Assembly (NCBI RefSeq): GCF_037975245.1
Contig: NC_092567.1
Location: forward strand, 12,600,876-12,664,875
Direction of reading: 5' to 3'
Length of the DNA stretch: 64,000 bases
Source of the DNA: Apostichopus japonicus
Taxonomy: Eukaryota > Echinodermata > Holothuroidea > Aspidochirotida > Stichopodidae
Shown: positions 23,892 to 36,595 of the stretch, in pieces
Numbering within the stretch: position 1 is the stretch's first letter
How the letters are laid out: each line of letters opens with the position of its first letter
Program-made: the position numbers and the translations under genes
The notes under the pieces: generated by a model
Seen by the model: only the letters and a program-made list of their open reading frames with translations
The model's database searches: none
Told to the model about the DNA's origin: nothing

Positions 23892-26800
23892 TTACTCCGG
23901 GAGCATCTGTCGTCTCCTTGCTGCCCTCTGATGGTCAAATCTAGATTCCATTTCTTCTAGCACCTTGGGTGTGTACCTGACCACCAGCTTGACCTTGTCC
24001 GAAGCAGACTTAAGCAAGTCCACAGCTTTCTCATGTTGCTCTCCCTCAACAGACTGAAAAGAAGAAGATATACAACTATTGTATTATTATTAAGAATTAA
24101 TAATTAATATATTAATATTAATTAATTATTAATAATGGATGAACTAACACACAGACTGAAAGGAAGAAGATATACAACTATTGTATTATTAATTAATAAT
24201 TAATACATTAATATTAATTAATTATTAATAACGGATGGATTAACACAGCTATTTGGAAACTGTGCTTGTAATTAATTCATCTTCACAGCAGCATTTGTTT
24301 ATAGTTTATTCAGCAAGGTTTCCAAAATTTTATTTGACTGTCTGAAATGAAAATTGATTAGTCCAGCTAAATGATATACATTGGTACAGGACTATAGAAT
24401 AAAACAGAAGAGAAAACAATATCAAAGTCAACTCAAAAAGTGCCTTCAACGGCAATTCAAACAAATTCCACTAAACTATCAGACTAATGTAGAGCAAGTG
24501 AGATAAATTTGTCCAAGAATAACAAGAGATCTAGAACAGAGAGATTTTTTATTTGTAGCACTCCCTTGTGGGCATCAACCAATTAATACACTGGTACGGA
24601 AATTTACGATATAAAAGTATTATTCCAAGATGCTTCAATATCCAGAAAGAACAATCTGCCTAGGTGAAATATAGACACACATTTTGAACTAACAATCAGC
24701 CCTGCCACCAACCACCGATGTAATAATTGTTATTAATGAATGAGAGTGACATGGCATTGTTTATTCAGGGTAAAATATTCCACAACCTATTTTTGAAATG
24801 TTTGATCCTCTTTATGAGCATGACTGGTTCTTCACTTACTCAATCACATATGTCCGAACCGGACTGACTAGACATTAACGTGTGACCAGTCATTATGTCA
24901 GTCAGTATCACTGAATATGCAAGGAGTATAAGAAATACAAGGCAGGCTTCATCGAGGGTCATCTGCTATTAATATTCAGAAGTATTACTGCATAGAATAG
25001 TCATTCATTTGGCAACTAGGTAGGCCTGTGATACATACCACTCCATTCACTGACAGTAACTGGTCACCCCTCTTCAGCCCTCCATGTCGATGTGCCACCC
25101 CTCCTGGAATGATTCTTGAGATGTATATGGGTGAATTCTGTTCTCTGCCCCCCATCACATTGAAACCTAGTCCTTCATCTGTTTTTGGTAGTTCTACCAC
25201 CCGAGGATGGGCGTGTCCCTCGCTGGCTGCAAATGCTGCCACAGTTGCCTGAAAGAAACAAACCAGCCTAAAATGGTAGAAACTGCTGTACATGATAACT
25301 TCCTTGTGGGGGAACTGAGTGAATAAAACTACTAAACTAGTTACCAAAGGATATCCTTACTATGAATATGGTGAGTGAGAGTGCCTTTGTTTCAGTTTGA
25401 GGATATTAATTAATACTGATGTCAAATTGAATATCATCAAACCATCATAATGCTGAAGTCAAACAGAAACAACTTTCCAAAATATCTGCAAACTGACAAC
25501 ATTTTTTCAGAACCAGAAGATATTCTTTAAAGAAAACTGAAAAGCAGAACTGCATTGAGGTTTCAAATTTCAATGACGTAATTAGCATAAGATTTTTTGT
25601 AATTTCCACTTGTGACATCTATTGACTACAAATGACTTCTTACATGCACAACACAAAATAACATAATTTTAGCCATTATAAGTCTTCCCATTCATAGGAA
25701 CCATCAAATGTCCTTTCTTGCCATATCATGATTTCCACATTTTGACCTCATATGACCGTTGCCCTCCACTAAACACAAGGAGCTAAATAAACTCACTATC
25801 AGGCATCAAAATACAAACCTGTGACTCAACCAAGTTTCCCTTCATGAGATACCACATGTAGGTTTTCAGTTTTGACTTCTCCTGAACTCTTACTGTACGT
25901 GGGCTATCCATTCACAACGTATGAGATAGACCCAAGTTACCCTTCTTAAGATATTGTGTACACAAGTTTTCAAATTAATCCCAAGGGCAAAATCTGCATT
26001 TCCCACCCTCTATCACAAACAGTACCGTGAGTCCCATGCCGTTACAGGATAATATGTCAATTTGACTTTTCACAAAAGTTAGAGAAATCATATATTACCT
26101 TTGCAGTTGCACTTGCCCGGACCTCTGCATCTCCACTAATGTCTACAGTTTCATAGACATGTTCGTAGACCTCTCGAACTGCGTTGAAGAAATCACTCTC
26201 AAGGATCTTCTGTAGCGCAGCAAGTTTTTGGGCAGGAAGTTTTGGATCTGAAAGAAACAAAGGCACACCACAGGTATATTGACTGATTGCAACAAGAACA
26301 TAATCTGCTGCATTACACAACAAACCAGCATATCAAGGTTAGTAAAGTACAGTACAGTAAGGATATAATCACAAATTAAAAATAGTTCCATTCATTGTTC
26401 AAATGAGACAAAGAAACAAAAGCTTTGACGCTGGTGTCAATTGGTGAACATTGTTAGCAGTTAATGTATTCCTGAAAGTGGTCATTATACTTTACTGAGT
26501 CAATGCAATATTGCATGCAAATGAAAGGAACTGTCCAAACTTAGCTTGACACATCCTCTCATATGACTAAAATCTTCTGGTCTATGCATGAGACACTGTT
26601 TCATAGCTTCATTGAACACAAAAACCATATATATATTCAGTTTCTCTACAAGAAACTACTTATTCAACAAGGCTAAAGCAGAGGATGAATATATAAATCA
26701 GGATATAAATTGAAGACAAAGCCGAACATGACGGCAAATAAAAGGGAGCTCTGCTTTCAGTTTCCATACTGTACCTCTTCTTGCCTCAATGGGAAAGTAA

Positions 26801-29187
26801 TGGGAATGTCCATTGTCAAAATGTTTGTGTGTTTTAATTTGCATTACAATATTGTTTCATGTACACATGTTAACACAATTACGAACCAGAGAGTAATTAA
26901 GTCTTCAGTGTCTCTGGTTGCTATTTTTGAAGGTTTGATTGAACAAGCTCAAGAAAATTAAGAACCTTAACTTAATACACAGTCTGATATTGAAATGTCT
27001 CTCTACGAAATGTAAAAAATAGCCATGGCAGTTGGACAGTACTTACTTTGTTGCAAGTTCTGTAATAACTCTACAGCTCTGCCAACATCTGTATTGCAAA
27101 AGAGAAAAAGAACCTTAGTTGAACGTTGGCAGTACATAATATGAGCAAGACACTGGTCAAGTGGTTGACAAACATAAAACAGATTTTGAATGTGTAAAGA
27201 ATGCCTTGATCTAAGAACAGCTGTAGTTGGGGGTTAACCTGTTCTAGCAGCCTTTTTTTTATCCTTTGCAATCTCTCCAAATAGAAGAGAATTGCACTAA
27301 TCAAGCCTATTCGAGATTAAAGCATAATTAAGTTTCCCCACCTGCCTAATATGAAACATTGTGGACTTACATAGTTTTATATGTGGTTAACTTGCTGATC
27401 CATGATACTGTAGCAAGGTGAGTGTCCATACTGTATAAACACCAAGATTGTGGACTACCGGAACAGAGTTTATGACCTTGTCACCAATTCTTAAAGAAAG
27501 CTGATTTGATCTGGGCAATATATATCATTAGATATACTTTGAAAAACAATTACCTCAATTTTTCATCGTTTAACTTAAGGTAGTTATTTGACATCCATAG
27601 CATGACTTCCTTAATGCGTGACTCCATCTTAGATGCAGCTAATTTGAGATCTTTTGGATCAAAGGCAACATAAAGTTGTATATCATCAGCATAAAATATA
27701 TAGGTAATTATCATAAGAACTGTTTCCTAGCAAAGAGATATATAGAGAAAAGGACTAAGAATTGACACTTGAGGTAATGTACCCCATGGTGGAGATCATG
27801 AGTATTATACCTATTGCGTGACACTTGGATAAATTGTGATAGACTTTCCAGGTAGGATCTACACCAACTCAAAGCGACTCCGGAGAAGCTGGAATAAACC
27901 CTTAATTTATAATGTAGAATACTATGGTCTACCATGTCGAAAGCTGCAGACAAATCTAGTAAAAACAATAGTACACACTTTCTGTTGTCAATTGCATCTA
28001 GAGGATATAATTTTGAAAGTTAGTAGAACTGTCTCTGTGCTAAAACCTGAACGGTATGCAGACTGGAATGGATCAAGGCAGTTAGTATTGTCAATATGTG
28101 CTGCAACTTTATCAAGAACAGCCCCTTCTTATCCTTAGATACTAAGGGGTAAGTTAGACACTGACCGTCTTAATTACTCAAGTCATTAACATCTTGTTTT
28201 TCTTTTTTAGAACTGGTATTACAACTGCTTGTTTGCATGGGCTAGGAAAAACACCACTAGCCAGGGACCTATTGACAATTGAATCATAAGAGAGACATCA
28301 TTTCAGATTTACAATCCTTAACCAGGCATGTTGATACAGGGTCAAGACAACAATGCTTAGATGAAAGTCCGAAAGTATTTTCACCACCTCGTCTGTAGAA
28401 AGTTAACGTCCTGCCAACAAGAAGCACATCCTTCAATTACCACCCTCTGTTTCCTACTGTAGTATTACCAAGCCAATTCTTGATCCAAGACAGTAAATTA
28501 CCCATTGACACCCATACTCTTTTTCCATAGCCACTTATGAATCCAAGTTAACATGTTACCACCTACAGTATACCCAGTCCATTTAACTAGAGCAAATCTG
28601 CTGATGGGGTTATCATCAAAATCCTTTTGAAAATCCAAGATGATGGCATACAAGCTAGGCTATAGATTTTGAGAACCAAAGTTTAGCTAGCCTAGGTCTT
28701 GAGTTATGGTCTAACATAATTAATAACATTAACAACTTCAAGAATGTTTCACAATGTTTCTCATTATGTTGTCGGGTTGGTATGGGTCAATCAATGAGAC
28801 TTGCCTTTTGGTTAATATTATACGAATTTACAATATCTTTGGTAATGCCAGTTCTTTTATATGTCATCAAGGGCGTATGGTATTACAATACATTATTACT
28901 GGTAGTACTGACATAAGCAGTGGTCTAACGTTAACATTCGTTGCGAGACCAGTAACACCTACATTGTAATTATTACCGTTAGTGTTATGTTAGCCCTAGC
29001 CTACACTAATCGTAGTTACAGTAGGCTAGGCCTACCGACACTATAGATCGTGCGTCCTTCTACAAATCAACCTTACTAAATGTGTGAAACTCTACTACAA
29101 TTCATTGATAAATGAAGTACAACACCCTAAACAAGTCAAATAAATTTCCTTGCCTCGGCTCAGAGTCAATTCGCTCGTAGCAGCCAT
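23892..29187 (-). CDS. lin-7: lin-7 (Veli/MALS) L27-PDZ scaffold, 5 exons, 198 aa, complete
   Basis: Exons on the minus strand: 29187-29154, 27088-27047, 26247-26099, 25248-25039 and 24053-23892, 597 nt. The protein begins [20 protein letters not shown]. An L27 domain occupies about residues 8-70, and the PDZ domain runs about 92-175 with its GLGF loop at 101-104. It ends ARRRQMLPE after the conserved [12 protein letters not shown] segment. Lin-7 joins the CASK/lin-2 and Mint/lin-10 complex through L27 and binds receptor or transporter tails through PDZ, holding them at basolateral or synaptic membranes. Length and near gap-free fit to the family make this secure. Intron 1 has a GC donor (CCGAG|GCAAGG), needed to keep the frame; the other introns are GT-AG. 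Intron 1 also holds a dead LINE. Confidence 0.97.
24056..24250 (-). repeat. 102-bp tandem duplication containing the acceptor of lin-7 intron 4
   Basis: Two direct copies carry the acceptor CTTTTCAG|TCTG (real, exon start at 24053) and CTTCCTTTCAG|TCTG (copy, 24155), with an AT-rich TAATTAATATTAAT core between. Using the upstream copy would read TCT GTG TGT TAG, an immediate stop. Confidence 0.85.
27541..28340 (-). mobile_element. decayed LINE reverse transcriptase in lin-7 intron 1
   Basis: Minus-strand frames show [44 protein letters not shown] and [10 protein letters not shown] followed by [16 protein letters not shown] and [13 protein letters not shown]. These are ordered blocks of a non-LTR reverse transcriptase, with the catalytic YADD intact. 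Stops and frameshifts separate the blocks, and the endonuclease and 3' part are absent. It lies in the same orientation as lin-7. CR1/L2-like is the likely clade, but I cannot place it exactly. Confidence 0.88.
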
Positions 29188-29650
29188 CTTGGACCTGGCT
29201 TAATTCAAGACAGGATATTTAGTGTCATAGGTGATTTAAACTTAGGGATGAAGAAAAATGCTATCGAAACCAAAATACACAAGAGAATATTTTTATCAAG
29301 TAATTTGAACTAAAATATTTTTAAAATGAAATCCATTTCTCAAAAGTAAAATAATAGAGAATTTTGTCTCGTGCAACGTATCTATTTGATCTATAATAAT
29401 TAAGTCACCCTAAGTGTAACTTGGTATGGTCTGCCTTTTGGCAGAACGAAACTGCTGGTTGCTTTTTGTAACTTTGCATATGATTGCACCATCGTCTTTT
29501 CAAATAGCAGATTATGGTATCACACCCCACCACACGTCCGTACCAAATCGCGATCAAGTCAGTCCCGAATTCATGCAGCCGGTCCGTTTCCATAAACGTT
29601 TGATTAAGGAAACCAAACTAAGCAACAAATTAACTGTTCTATGGTTTCTA
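29188..29650. promoter_or_regulatory. lin-7 upstream region
   Basis: Sequence just 5' of the lin-7 ATG must hold its promoter or 5'UTR, but no TATA box or other definite element is visible. AGGCCTA-type palindromes lie on the other side of the ATG, in intron 1 (28660-29030). Confidence 0.3.
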
Positions 29651-31001
29651 CTTACGTCTACACTTCCAAGATCAAATTAAGTACTAATAAATACCACTGG
29701 CGGATCCAAGGGGGGGGGGGGGGGGCAAGGGGGGCCATGCCCCCCGCAAAGGTGAGCCAAAAAGTGTTTACGAACATCCGCTAAATCATATGATTGGAAA
29801 TTAAACAATCGAGAGGAATAGCAGTGGTAGACTAGTCTAAACCTTTTCGTTTTCTGGTTTAAAATTAATTGCAGAGCTCCCAACTGACCCGCAATTCGCG
29901 GGAATTAGACCCGCATTCTAACACCCAAACCCGCTGACCCGCACAAGCGTCCGAAAAACCCGCATTGTAATTGTCAAGTATACATAAAACTAGAGCACCA
30001 ATGGTGCAGAAGCTCATACGTCTTCGAGCTTAAAAATGTTGGGCCCACAAAACTTTATGGCCCACCAAATTTCAGGCCATTTTTCAGATTCCACCAATTT
30101 TGGGCCCATGAGGGATAACACCCCCCCCCCCTCTCCGTTAGCAGAATCCTGGCCACACCACTGGCTATAATTCCTATTTTCCCCCTTTAAATCCTATTTT
30201 ACCCACTCTCTCAAACAATACCACTGACCTACCCTATTAAACTTTCTCCCCTCTACCTGAGCAGACCTGAAGCACTCCTTGCCAAAATTTTGGCTGGCTG
30301 CCTACATACCTCAGGCTCAAAGACTTCTAAGAATCGGCAAGTGCTGATTGGCTATAGGGCTCTTATGCTTAGAGTTCAACAGTTAATAACAACTCCCAGT
30401 CCTGCTTTAATTCCACTAACAGCCTCTGCGGAGCTTAACCACAAATGTAAACAAACACTGCAGAGACTGGGAGACAAATTAAAGGAGCTTTGGCAAAAGG
30501 TGAAGGCTCAGATTTTTTTTAAACAATGGGGATTAATTGTAATTAATTAACTTTTGACCAAAAATTATTAAGCATCAACTTATTCATACACAATCCAACA
30601 ATCATCAGTTCAACTTTGAATATGATCCATCAAAATCTTGAGGAGATTGAGATATTTGAAAATATTATAAAGAATGACCCCCGATGACCCCCTAAATGAC
30701 CTTTGACCTCAATTTTCCGAACACCCCTCGTAACTCTCATCCCGAGGAACGTTGTGACCAAGTTTCATTATAACTGGCCATACACTGTACAAACAGGAGC
30801 AATTTGAAAATATAGGGCAGCGGCCCGTTCCACAAAAGACCCCTAGTTGATCTTTGATCTCAAATTCATGAACACCCTGAAGGTAAAACATCCATAGTAC
30901 TATCGTGACAAACCCTCAACATTGTACCATGGAATCTGTAGGAGAAGAAACATTTTGCGTATTTCCACAAAATGGCCCATTACGGCCCACAGGTAACCTT
31001 T

Positions 31002-32797
31002 CAGGCGCGTATCCAGGGGGCGTTGGGGGCGCCCCCCGGGTGAGAAAAAGAGGAGAGAAAAAAAGAGAAGAAAAAGGAAAAAAGAGGGGGAAAAAAAGAG
31101 GAGGAGGAGAGGAAGGAAGGGAAAAGAAAAAGAAGAAAGAGAGAAAAAGGAGAAAAGGAGGGAGAAGAAGAAAACGCCAAGACAACGGGAAGAGAAAGAG
31201 GAACAGTGACATCATTACGGCGCTGATCCCTATATACACAGGGTAGCCAATGACGGATCAAGGATTTCGGAAGGAGCGTGTGCTCCTCCATTTTTGACGT
31301 TTCCATTTTCCCTCTCTCATTAATGATCTATATATACTATATATGGTCTATCATAACGCGTGTATGTGTATATACGCCTTAAACAATTGAAGAATTGTGC
31401 TATGAAACCAACTGTGGCTGGTCTCGAACTCGACCGTGTCGTCGGGAGCATGACGCATTTCGGGAAGGGGCGGCCGCCCCTTCAGCATGTTTCTTTATGA
31501 TATCGCTAGTAATTTCAAAATAGAAATGCTTAGATGCAACTTACAGGGCCTGGGAAGTGTCATTTCCAGCGATCTGGGAGGCATTTTAGGCAAAAATTTG
31601 CTTGTACGCTTCGCGCCAACGAATGGTCCTGGGTAGTGCTATTTCCAGCGATCTTGGAGGCATTTTCGGGCAAAATTTTCTTGTACGCTTCGCTCCAACT
31701 CATGGTGGAGCTACGCTTAGATAATTTGCATACAGGCTTCGCTCCTCCCTTGGCAAATGATTCGCTACGCGCCTGTTCGAATTTCTAAAGCAAACAGTAG
31801 ATATCACATCATATCAGTGAGCATGAAAATGGCGTTCCAGGATGAACAGCCTCAAAACTGCCCGACTTGCCCGAAAAAAATAACCAAAAATTTTCGCGCG
31901 CTCCGCATGCCAATATCATATAAGTAAGCATCGGTTATTACATCGCATGCCATCGTGTACGGTTCATGAAAGTTGCGCAGTATACCGCGGGATGCTAATG
32001 TAAACAACGAAATGTCTTATGCAGATGGAGAAAAAGCATGGAAGTCCAATCATGTCAAAACTCTCTTTCACAGTAGTAATGACGAATTAGGGGCTGCAGC
32101 CTCCCCCCCCCCCCCAGCCTCCTACGCCTATGTGTATATTGTTCGGTTTCGGAAATATCTGCTATATTTTCATTTCCTTCAACCAAGTTTTATAATAGCC
32201 GTTATAAGAAGTTTTAATATTTCTACACCAATAAATTAACTGTGTCTGAATTTTCGAAAATTCCTTCACCAACATTCTTCATCATACTTCCCTCTACTCG
32301 TGCAATTATTGACCGTTCTGTTATGGGTTCAAGGAGGTTTTTCTATATTGCTTGTCCATAGATGAATTTTTTTGCAACATTATGGGTATGTTTTGAAGTG
32401 AGTTTATTCACGAGAAATGTGAATTTTCAAATTCTGAACAAATAATGGGCTTAAAACCTTGAAAAGTGGGGCTGACGGGTATTGTGGGCCGCGACGTAGA
32501 ATCACCTGCAAAAGCAATGATCCACAGGACATGCGATGAGGTCGAACATGATTTGTGACTGGTGACAATCTTCAAAAAGGTTATGGATGGAAAAAAAACT
32601 ATTGGGAAATACTTGATTATCAGGCAAAAAGTGTACATCTGGTTGGTCATTTTCAAGCCCGAGAAATGCCATTTCCGGTGATCTGGGGGGTATCAAAACC
32701 AGAAATTTTCTTGTACGCTGCGCGCCAACCGATGGTGGCGCTCCGCTTAGATAGTAATTCGCGCCCCCCGGGTTAGAAAATCCTGGATACGCACCTG
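31002..32797. mobile_element. nested repeat element with CAGGCGCGTATCC ends
   Basis: The left end CAGGCGCGTATCCAGG and the right end CCTGGATACGCACCTG are inverted relatives, and both flanks show CCTTT (30997-31001 and 32798-32802). Contents in order: a purine-only tract, an 18-bp perfect palindrome AAGGGGCGGCCGCCCCTT near 31467, two tandem family A segments (31540-31780), an inverted family B fragment (31860-32130) and another family A segment (32655-32760). It is probably several insertions, not one unit. Confidence 0.5.
31040..31202. repeat. purine-rich (GA) low-complexity tract
   Basis: About 160 bases almost without pyrimidines on the plus strand. Long open frames rich in Lys/Arg/Glu (plus) or Ser/Phe/Leu/Pro (minus) result from this composition and are not genes. 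Such tracts can form triplex DNA. Confidence 0.85.
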
Positions 32798-33758
32798 CCT
32801 TTGACCAAAAATTTCGGACCATCCCTGATGGCCCTATGCCCAATGGTCCTTGTGTCCAAGTTTCATGAAATTCCATCAAACACTGTGTGAGTGGGAGGAG
32901 TTTTACCAATTGTTGACGGATAGAGTGATAGACGCTGCACTGTAACAATAGCTCACACCAGCATTCTGGTATGAGCTAAAGATTTGCATCAAATTTTGAC
33001 TTAGCAACCATCATTTCTTTAGCATTTAGCATAATAGAGTATAAAACCTCCTTTACAGCATCATTTGAACCTCAAATTAGCCTATATTTCTTTTCATTGG
33101 GGCGAGCAGCGAACATTTTCATGCCACGGGAAAGAATGAATTATCACCTACTATTCAATTTATTGATGTTACACACAAAAAAATGCATATTTCTCAGAAA
33201 ATTTTGGGTGACAAAAGCCTTTCTAAGTGCCACCATTTTACATGTAGGCATCACCAGGATTCCAAAAAAATTCAAAAAGGGGAGGGGGACACCCCCTCCC
33301 CTTATACCCCTCCCCCAGGACGGCGATTCGTGGCATGGACCAGCATTTGCCTTCTCAAGAGTTGGGAGCTAATGTAAATGTATGAGCATGAGGATTTACA
33401 GTTTAACACCATTTTGCAGTTACAGGCTGGTTGTAAGAAATCTATAACCTATGAGAAATAAAATTTCTTGAGAAAGATGATCCCAACTTTGTTTTATAAA
33501 TATTTTAGAAAATTACACCTGGGAAACATTTTTTTTTAGAAGTAAATTAACATCACCATTGTACACTTTTGTCGCACCAAAATGCATCTGAGGGCATTCA
33601 GCAATAGAAAATTGTCCAAAGGGGAGGGGCACCCCCTCCCCTTAGACCCCTCCCCCATATCACTCTAATGCCACTTTGGCCCCTCCCAAACAAAGGTCCT
33701 GGATCCGCCAGTGCTTACGACTACACTTCCAAGCTCAAATTAAGTACTAATAAAATAC

Positions 33759-34819
33759 ACGATCTTCCGGAGTCGCCGCCACTGGATCCGCAACGGGGCT
33801 TTGAAATACAATCCACTTTAAAATCGCTACAGCTTTAAAATCGCTACACAGAAGAACAAGAAATCGATGCAAACGCTGCAGCTGAAGTCCCACATATTCT
33901 CTCCAGGGCTTCGAACACTTTCCAGATAAATATAACAGCAATACTGACTGACCGTCTCCTCATTTTAATGGCGATATCGCTCTCGTGCCATATTTTAAGT
34001 GTAAATCTCTCACCAACTTTGATTTCCTTTCTTAAATTGCGATCAGAAATGGGTTGTGCGTATGTTTTTACCAGCGTTATGAACGTGGAGAATAAACGTA
34101 TGAATGCTAGCGCTGTATTTCCCTGATGCTTTTGTGTTCTGTAGCTCTAATATTAATGTGACAATTTTTTTAATGGATCCTACATTATTGCAAAGGAGAC
34201 GTGTAAAACCCAAAGATATTAATTTTGATATCGTTATCCCTATTTTCGCTAATTTATACCAATTTTTTTTTTTGGCCGAACTACTAACAACAAATTATAT
34301 GTTGAATAAGTGTGTGATAAATACTTGCATATTAATGATTCTCTTTACATATTAATTATGTTGACGATCACAGTTAAGGAGTTCACTGTTGACCACTCGA
34401 ACAGCCAGGGGTAGGAGCCGGGTGCACGTGCGCCCCCCCCACACTTTTTTCCAAAATAGCAAATGTGCCCTACTGGCAAATAAAATGTGCCCCTTTGATG
34501 AACTTGGAACTGCCTTTTGGATATCTTGAGCCTTTGTTAATTTTAATATTTTATTTTTAGTCTGTACATGCTATTTTTAAGATGGCATCCCATATCTTTT
34601 TTTGTGTAGTACGGTAAACAATAAACAATCTCAATACATAGTATTGTTAGCAAATACTAACATATCATATATATTCAAGTGAGCCATAGTTGCCATTTTT
34701 TGCAACTTCAAAACAATGTTGAAGAATTTGCAACTAGTTAGGTTATACTGTACATAAACGTTTTCAGTTCATTAATGAAGGGTGGGGGGGGGGGGATACT
34801 GTGCACATGTGAAAAGATC
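33759..34819. other. intergenic with a truncated hAT-like end
   Basis: At 34407-34500 the sequence CAGGGGTAGGAGCCGGGTGC, then a C-run and TGTGCCC motifs, resembles the left part of the element at 2910-3522. No matching right end was found, so it is a truncated copy. The rest shows no gene. Confidence 0.45.
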
Positions 34820-34825
34820 TTTATT
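34820..34825 (-). terminator. candidate distal polyadenylation signal of BCAT
   Basis: The minus strand reads TTCAATAAAGATC. The AT-rich block 34830-36590 that follows toward the gene resembles the SDR 3'UTR and has no transposon ends. If used, the BCAT 3'UTR would be about 4.9 kb and would include the 39-bp array. This is inferred from composition only. Confidence 0.25.
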
Positions 34826-36595
34826 GAAATATTGTCTTCATAAGTATCCTAATGAAATTCAGACACCAGAAACTTGAAAACACATAATTCTTAAAATAAG
34901 ATACAACGTAAATATATTCTGGAGGTAGGGAGATGCCACTTCAACATTTCTTCATCACAAAACTTTATTTGCAAAATTTACTTTTAGAAAAATCAAAATG
35001 TACATTTAATACCTAAAAAAATAGGCACATAGTTTCTGTCTTTAGGGATGACCTAATTTGGCAAAGAAAGTTTTGCTTTTGGTGAACAACAAAAGAGTAA
35101 ATCACATGGAACATATTTCAGTAACATGATGGCTAGATGGTACAAAATGTTACAGATTTAAAGACAACTGGGTTGGGAGATACAATCAGCAGAATACTTC
35201 ATCAGGACTAAAAAGCTAAAGAATTACAAACAGCAAATGCCAAATTAAGGTACATAATATAATGACAGGTATTGAATAATAATAGTTGTACAAACCGGTT
35301 TACAGTAGACATGAGGCCACCCAAGCCTTCATTATAATCACACCAAAGTTAAAAATAAAAATGCTTATATGTAGAGACACATTTACGATGCATCAAGGTA
35401 ACCATGGTTACCCATCAGTCTTGCGTAATACTTATGATTTTAATACAGATCAAACTTGTGTTAAAAATAGAAATTAGATTCAGAGTTACATCTGAAATTA
35501 GGATATCCATCTTTCATCTGATCCTAGTATAAAGAGGCCCAAAGTAGCCTGAATACTTCCTGGTTAAACATCGATATTCATTGATCAGTGGGTCAATTTC
35601 ACGACAAATATAGATACCACTGTATGGTAATACATTCTTAAATCTAAATATTTTAATCTATGGTTAATACTTCATCCATGAAGGAAATATCTATACATTA
35701 TGGGTTTCATCAGAAGGTCAAATAAAATGTAAACTTTATTTACTAAACCAACAAACAAAAACAAATAAATTTTAAATAATAAAAGCACCAGATAAACTTT
35801 GTAGCATAGTTGACTGCTATTCTACCAGGCATCTATAAAAAAAATAATAAAAAAGCTTCCTAAATATGATACAAATTCCTCAGCAGTTCTTAGTGAAACT
35901 ACTAGAATATATAGTAAAAATAGCAGTGAACATTTAAATTAAATTTAAAAGAAAACAAAACATAGTGAACAGTAGGACTGGGAAGATTAATATTTGTCAT
36001 TATCTTTCTTTTATATAATAAATTACATTGGTCCATTGATGTATTTAAACAAGGTTGCTCTCAACTAGACTTGACCTTGTGTCACCTGAACAATAACAAC
36101 AACACTAGTGCTTCAATGATTGGATAACATTACTACCATTGAAGGTAATTTAGGCTAAGATATCACTGTCTATTGATCTCTCATTCAGCAACTAAGAGTG
36201 AAAAGAAAGAACCAAGATGACCACAAACCACTTTTTACTGTTAATGATATCTAATGAAAATGGACAGGATGATAATTAATAACCTACAACACTGAGGAAG
36301 AAAGCAACAGAAATATCAACTCAGATTCTCATATTTTCTTTGTAACATGAATAATATCTATTAATCTTACTCTATATTTGCAGATATATATGTCTGTCAT
36401 GGTAACCTGAGCTCAAGGTACATGCACCACTCTCTGTTACATTACTCTAATATCATAAAAACAATTGTAAGACATCATGGCTGCCATACTTACCAGTATG
36501 ACAACCAGCTTAACAAGTTTCACAATGTTTACAAAATAAACAGCTGAACGGATGCAGTCCAGCTACAGTGGCCTTGTATCGGGACAGTGAACATG
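34826..36595 (-). other. AT-rich stretch, possibly distal BCAT 3'UTR
   Basis: Uniformly AT-rich with no recognised exon, RNA gene or repeat family. The assignment rests on its position between the BCAT stop codon and an AATAAA hexamer. Confidence 0.25.

Larger units (their letters stand above)
29695..33713. mobile_element. 4-kb hAT-like composite with nested insertions
   Basis: Ends are CACTGGCGGATCCAAGG and the inverted CTGGATCCGCCAGTG, with poly-G and poly-C runs inside the left end. The flanks share a direct repeat of 44-45 bp (29651-29694 and 33714-33758, starting CTTACG and ending AATAAATAC/AATAAAATAC) with three substitutions or indels. A second element is nested at 31002-32797. Segments at 33030-33330 and 33440-33680 repeat each other (CACCCCCTCCCCTTA, then ACCCCTCCCCCA). 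No transposase frame is visible. Confidence 0.6.

Noticed and set aside
30905..31306. Lys/Arg-rich and Ser/Phe-rich frames of about 100 codons
   Set aside because: They come from the purine-only tract and a transposon end. No domain.
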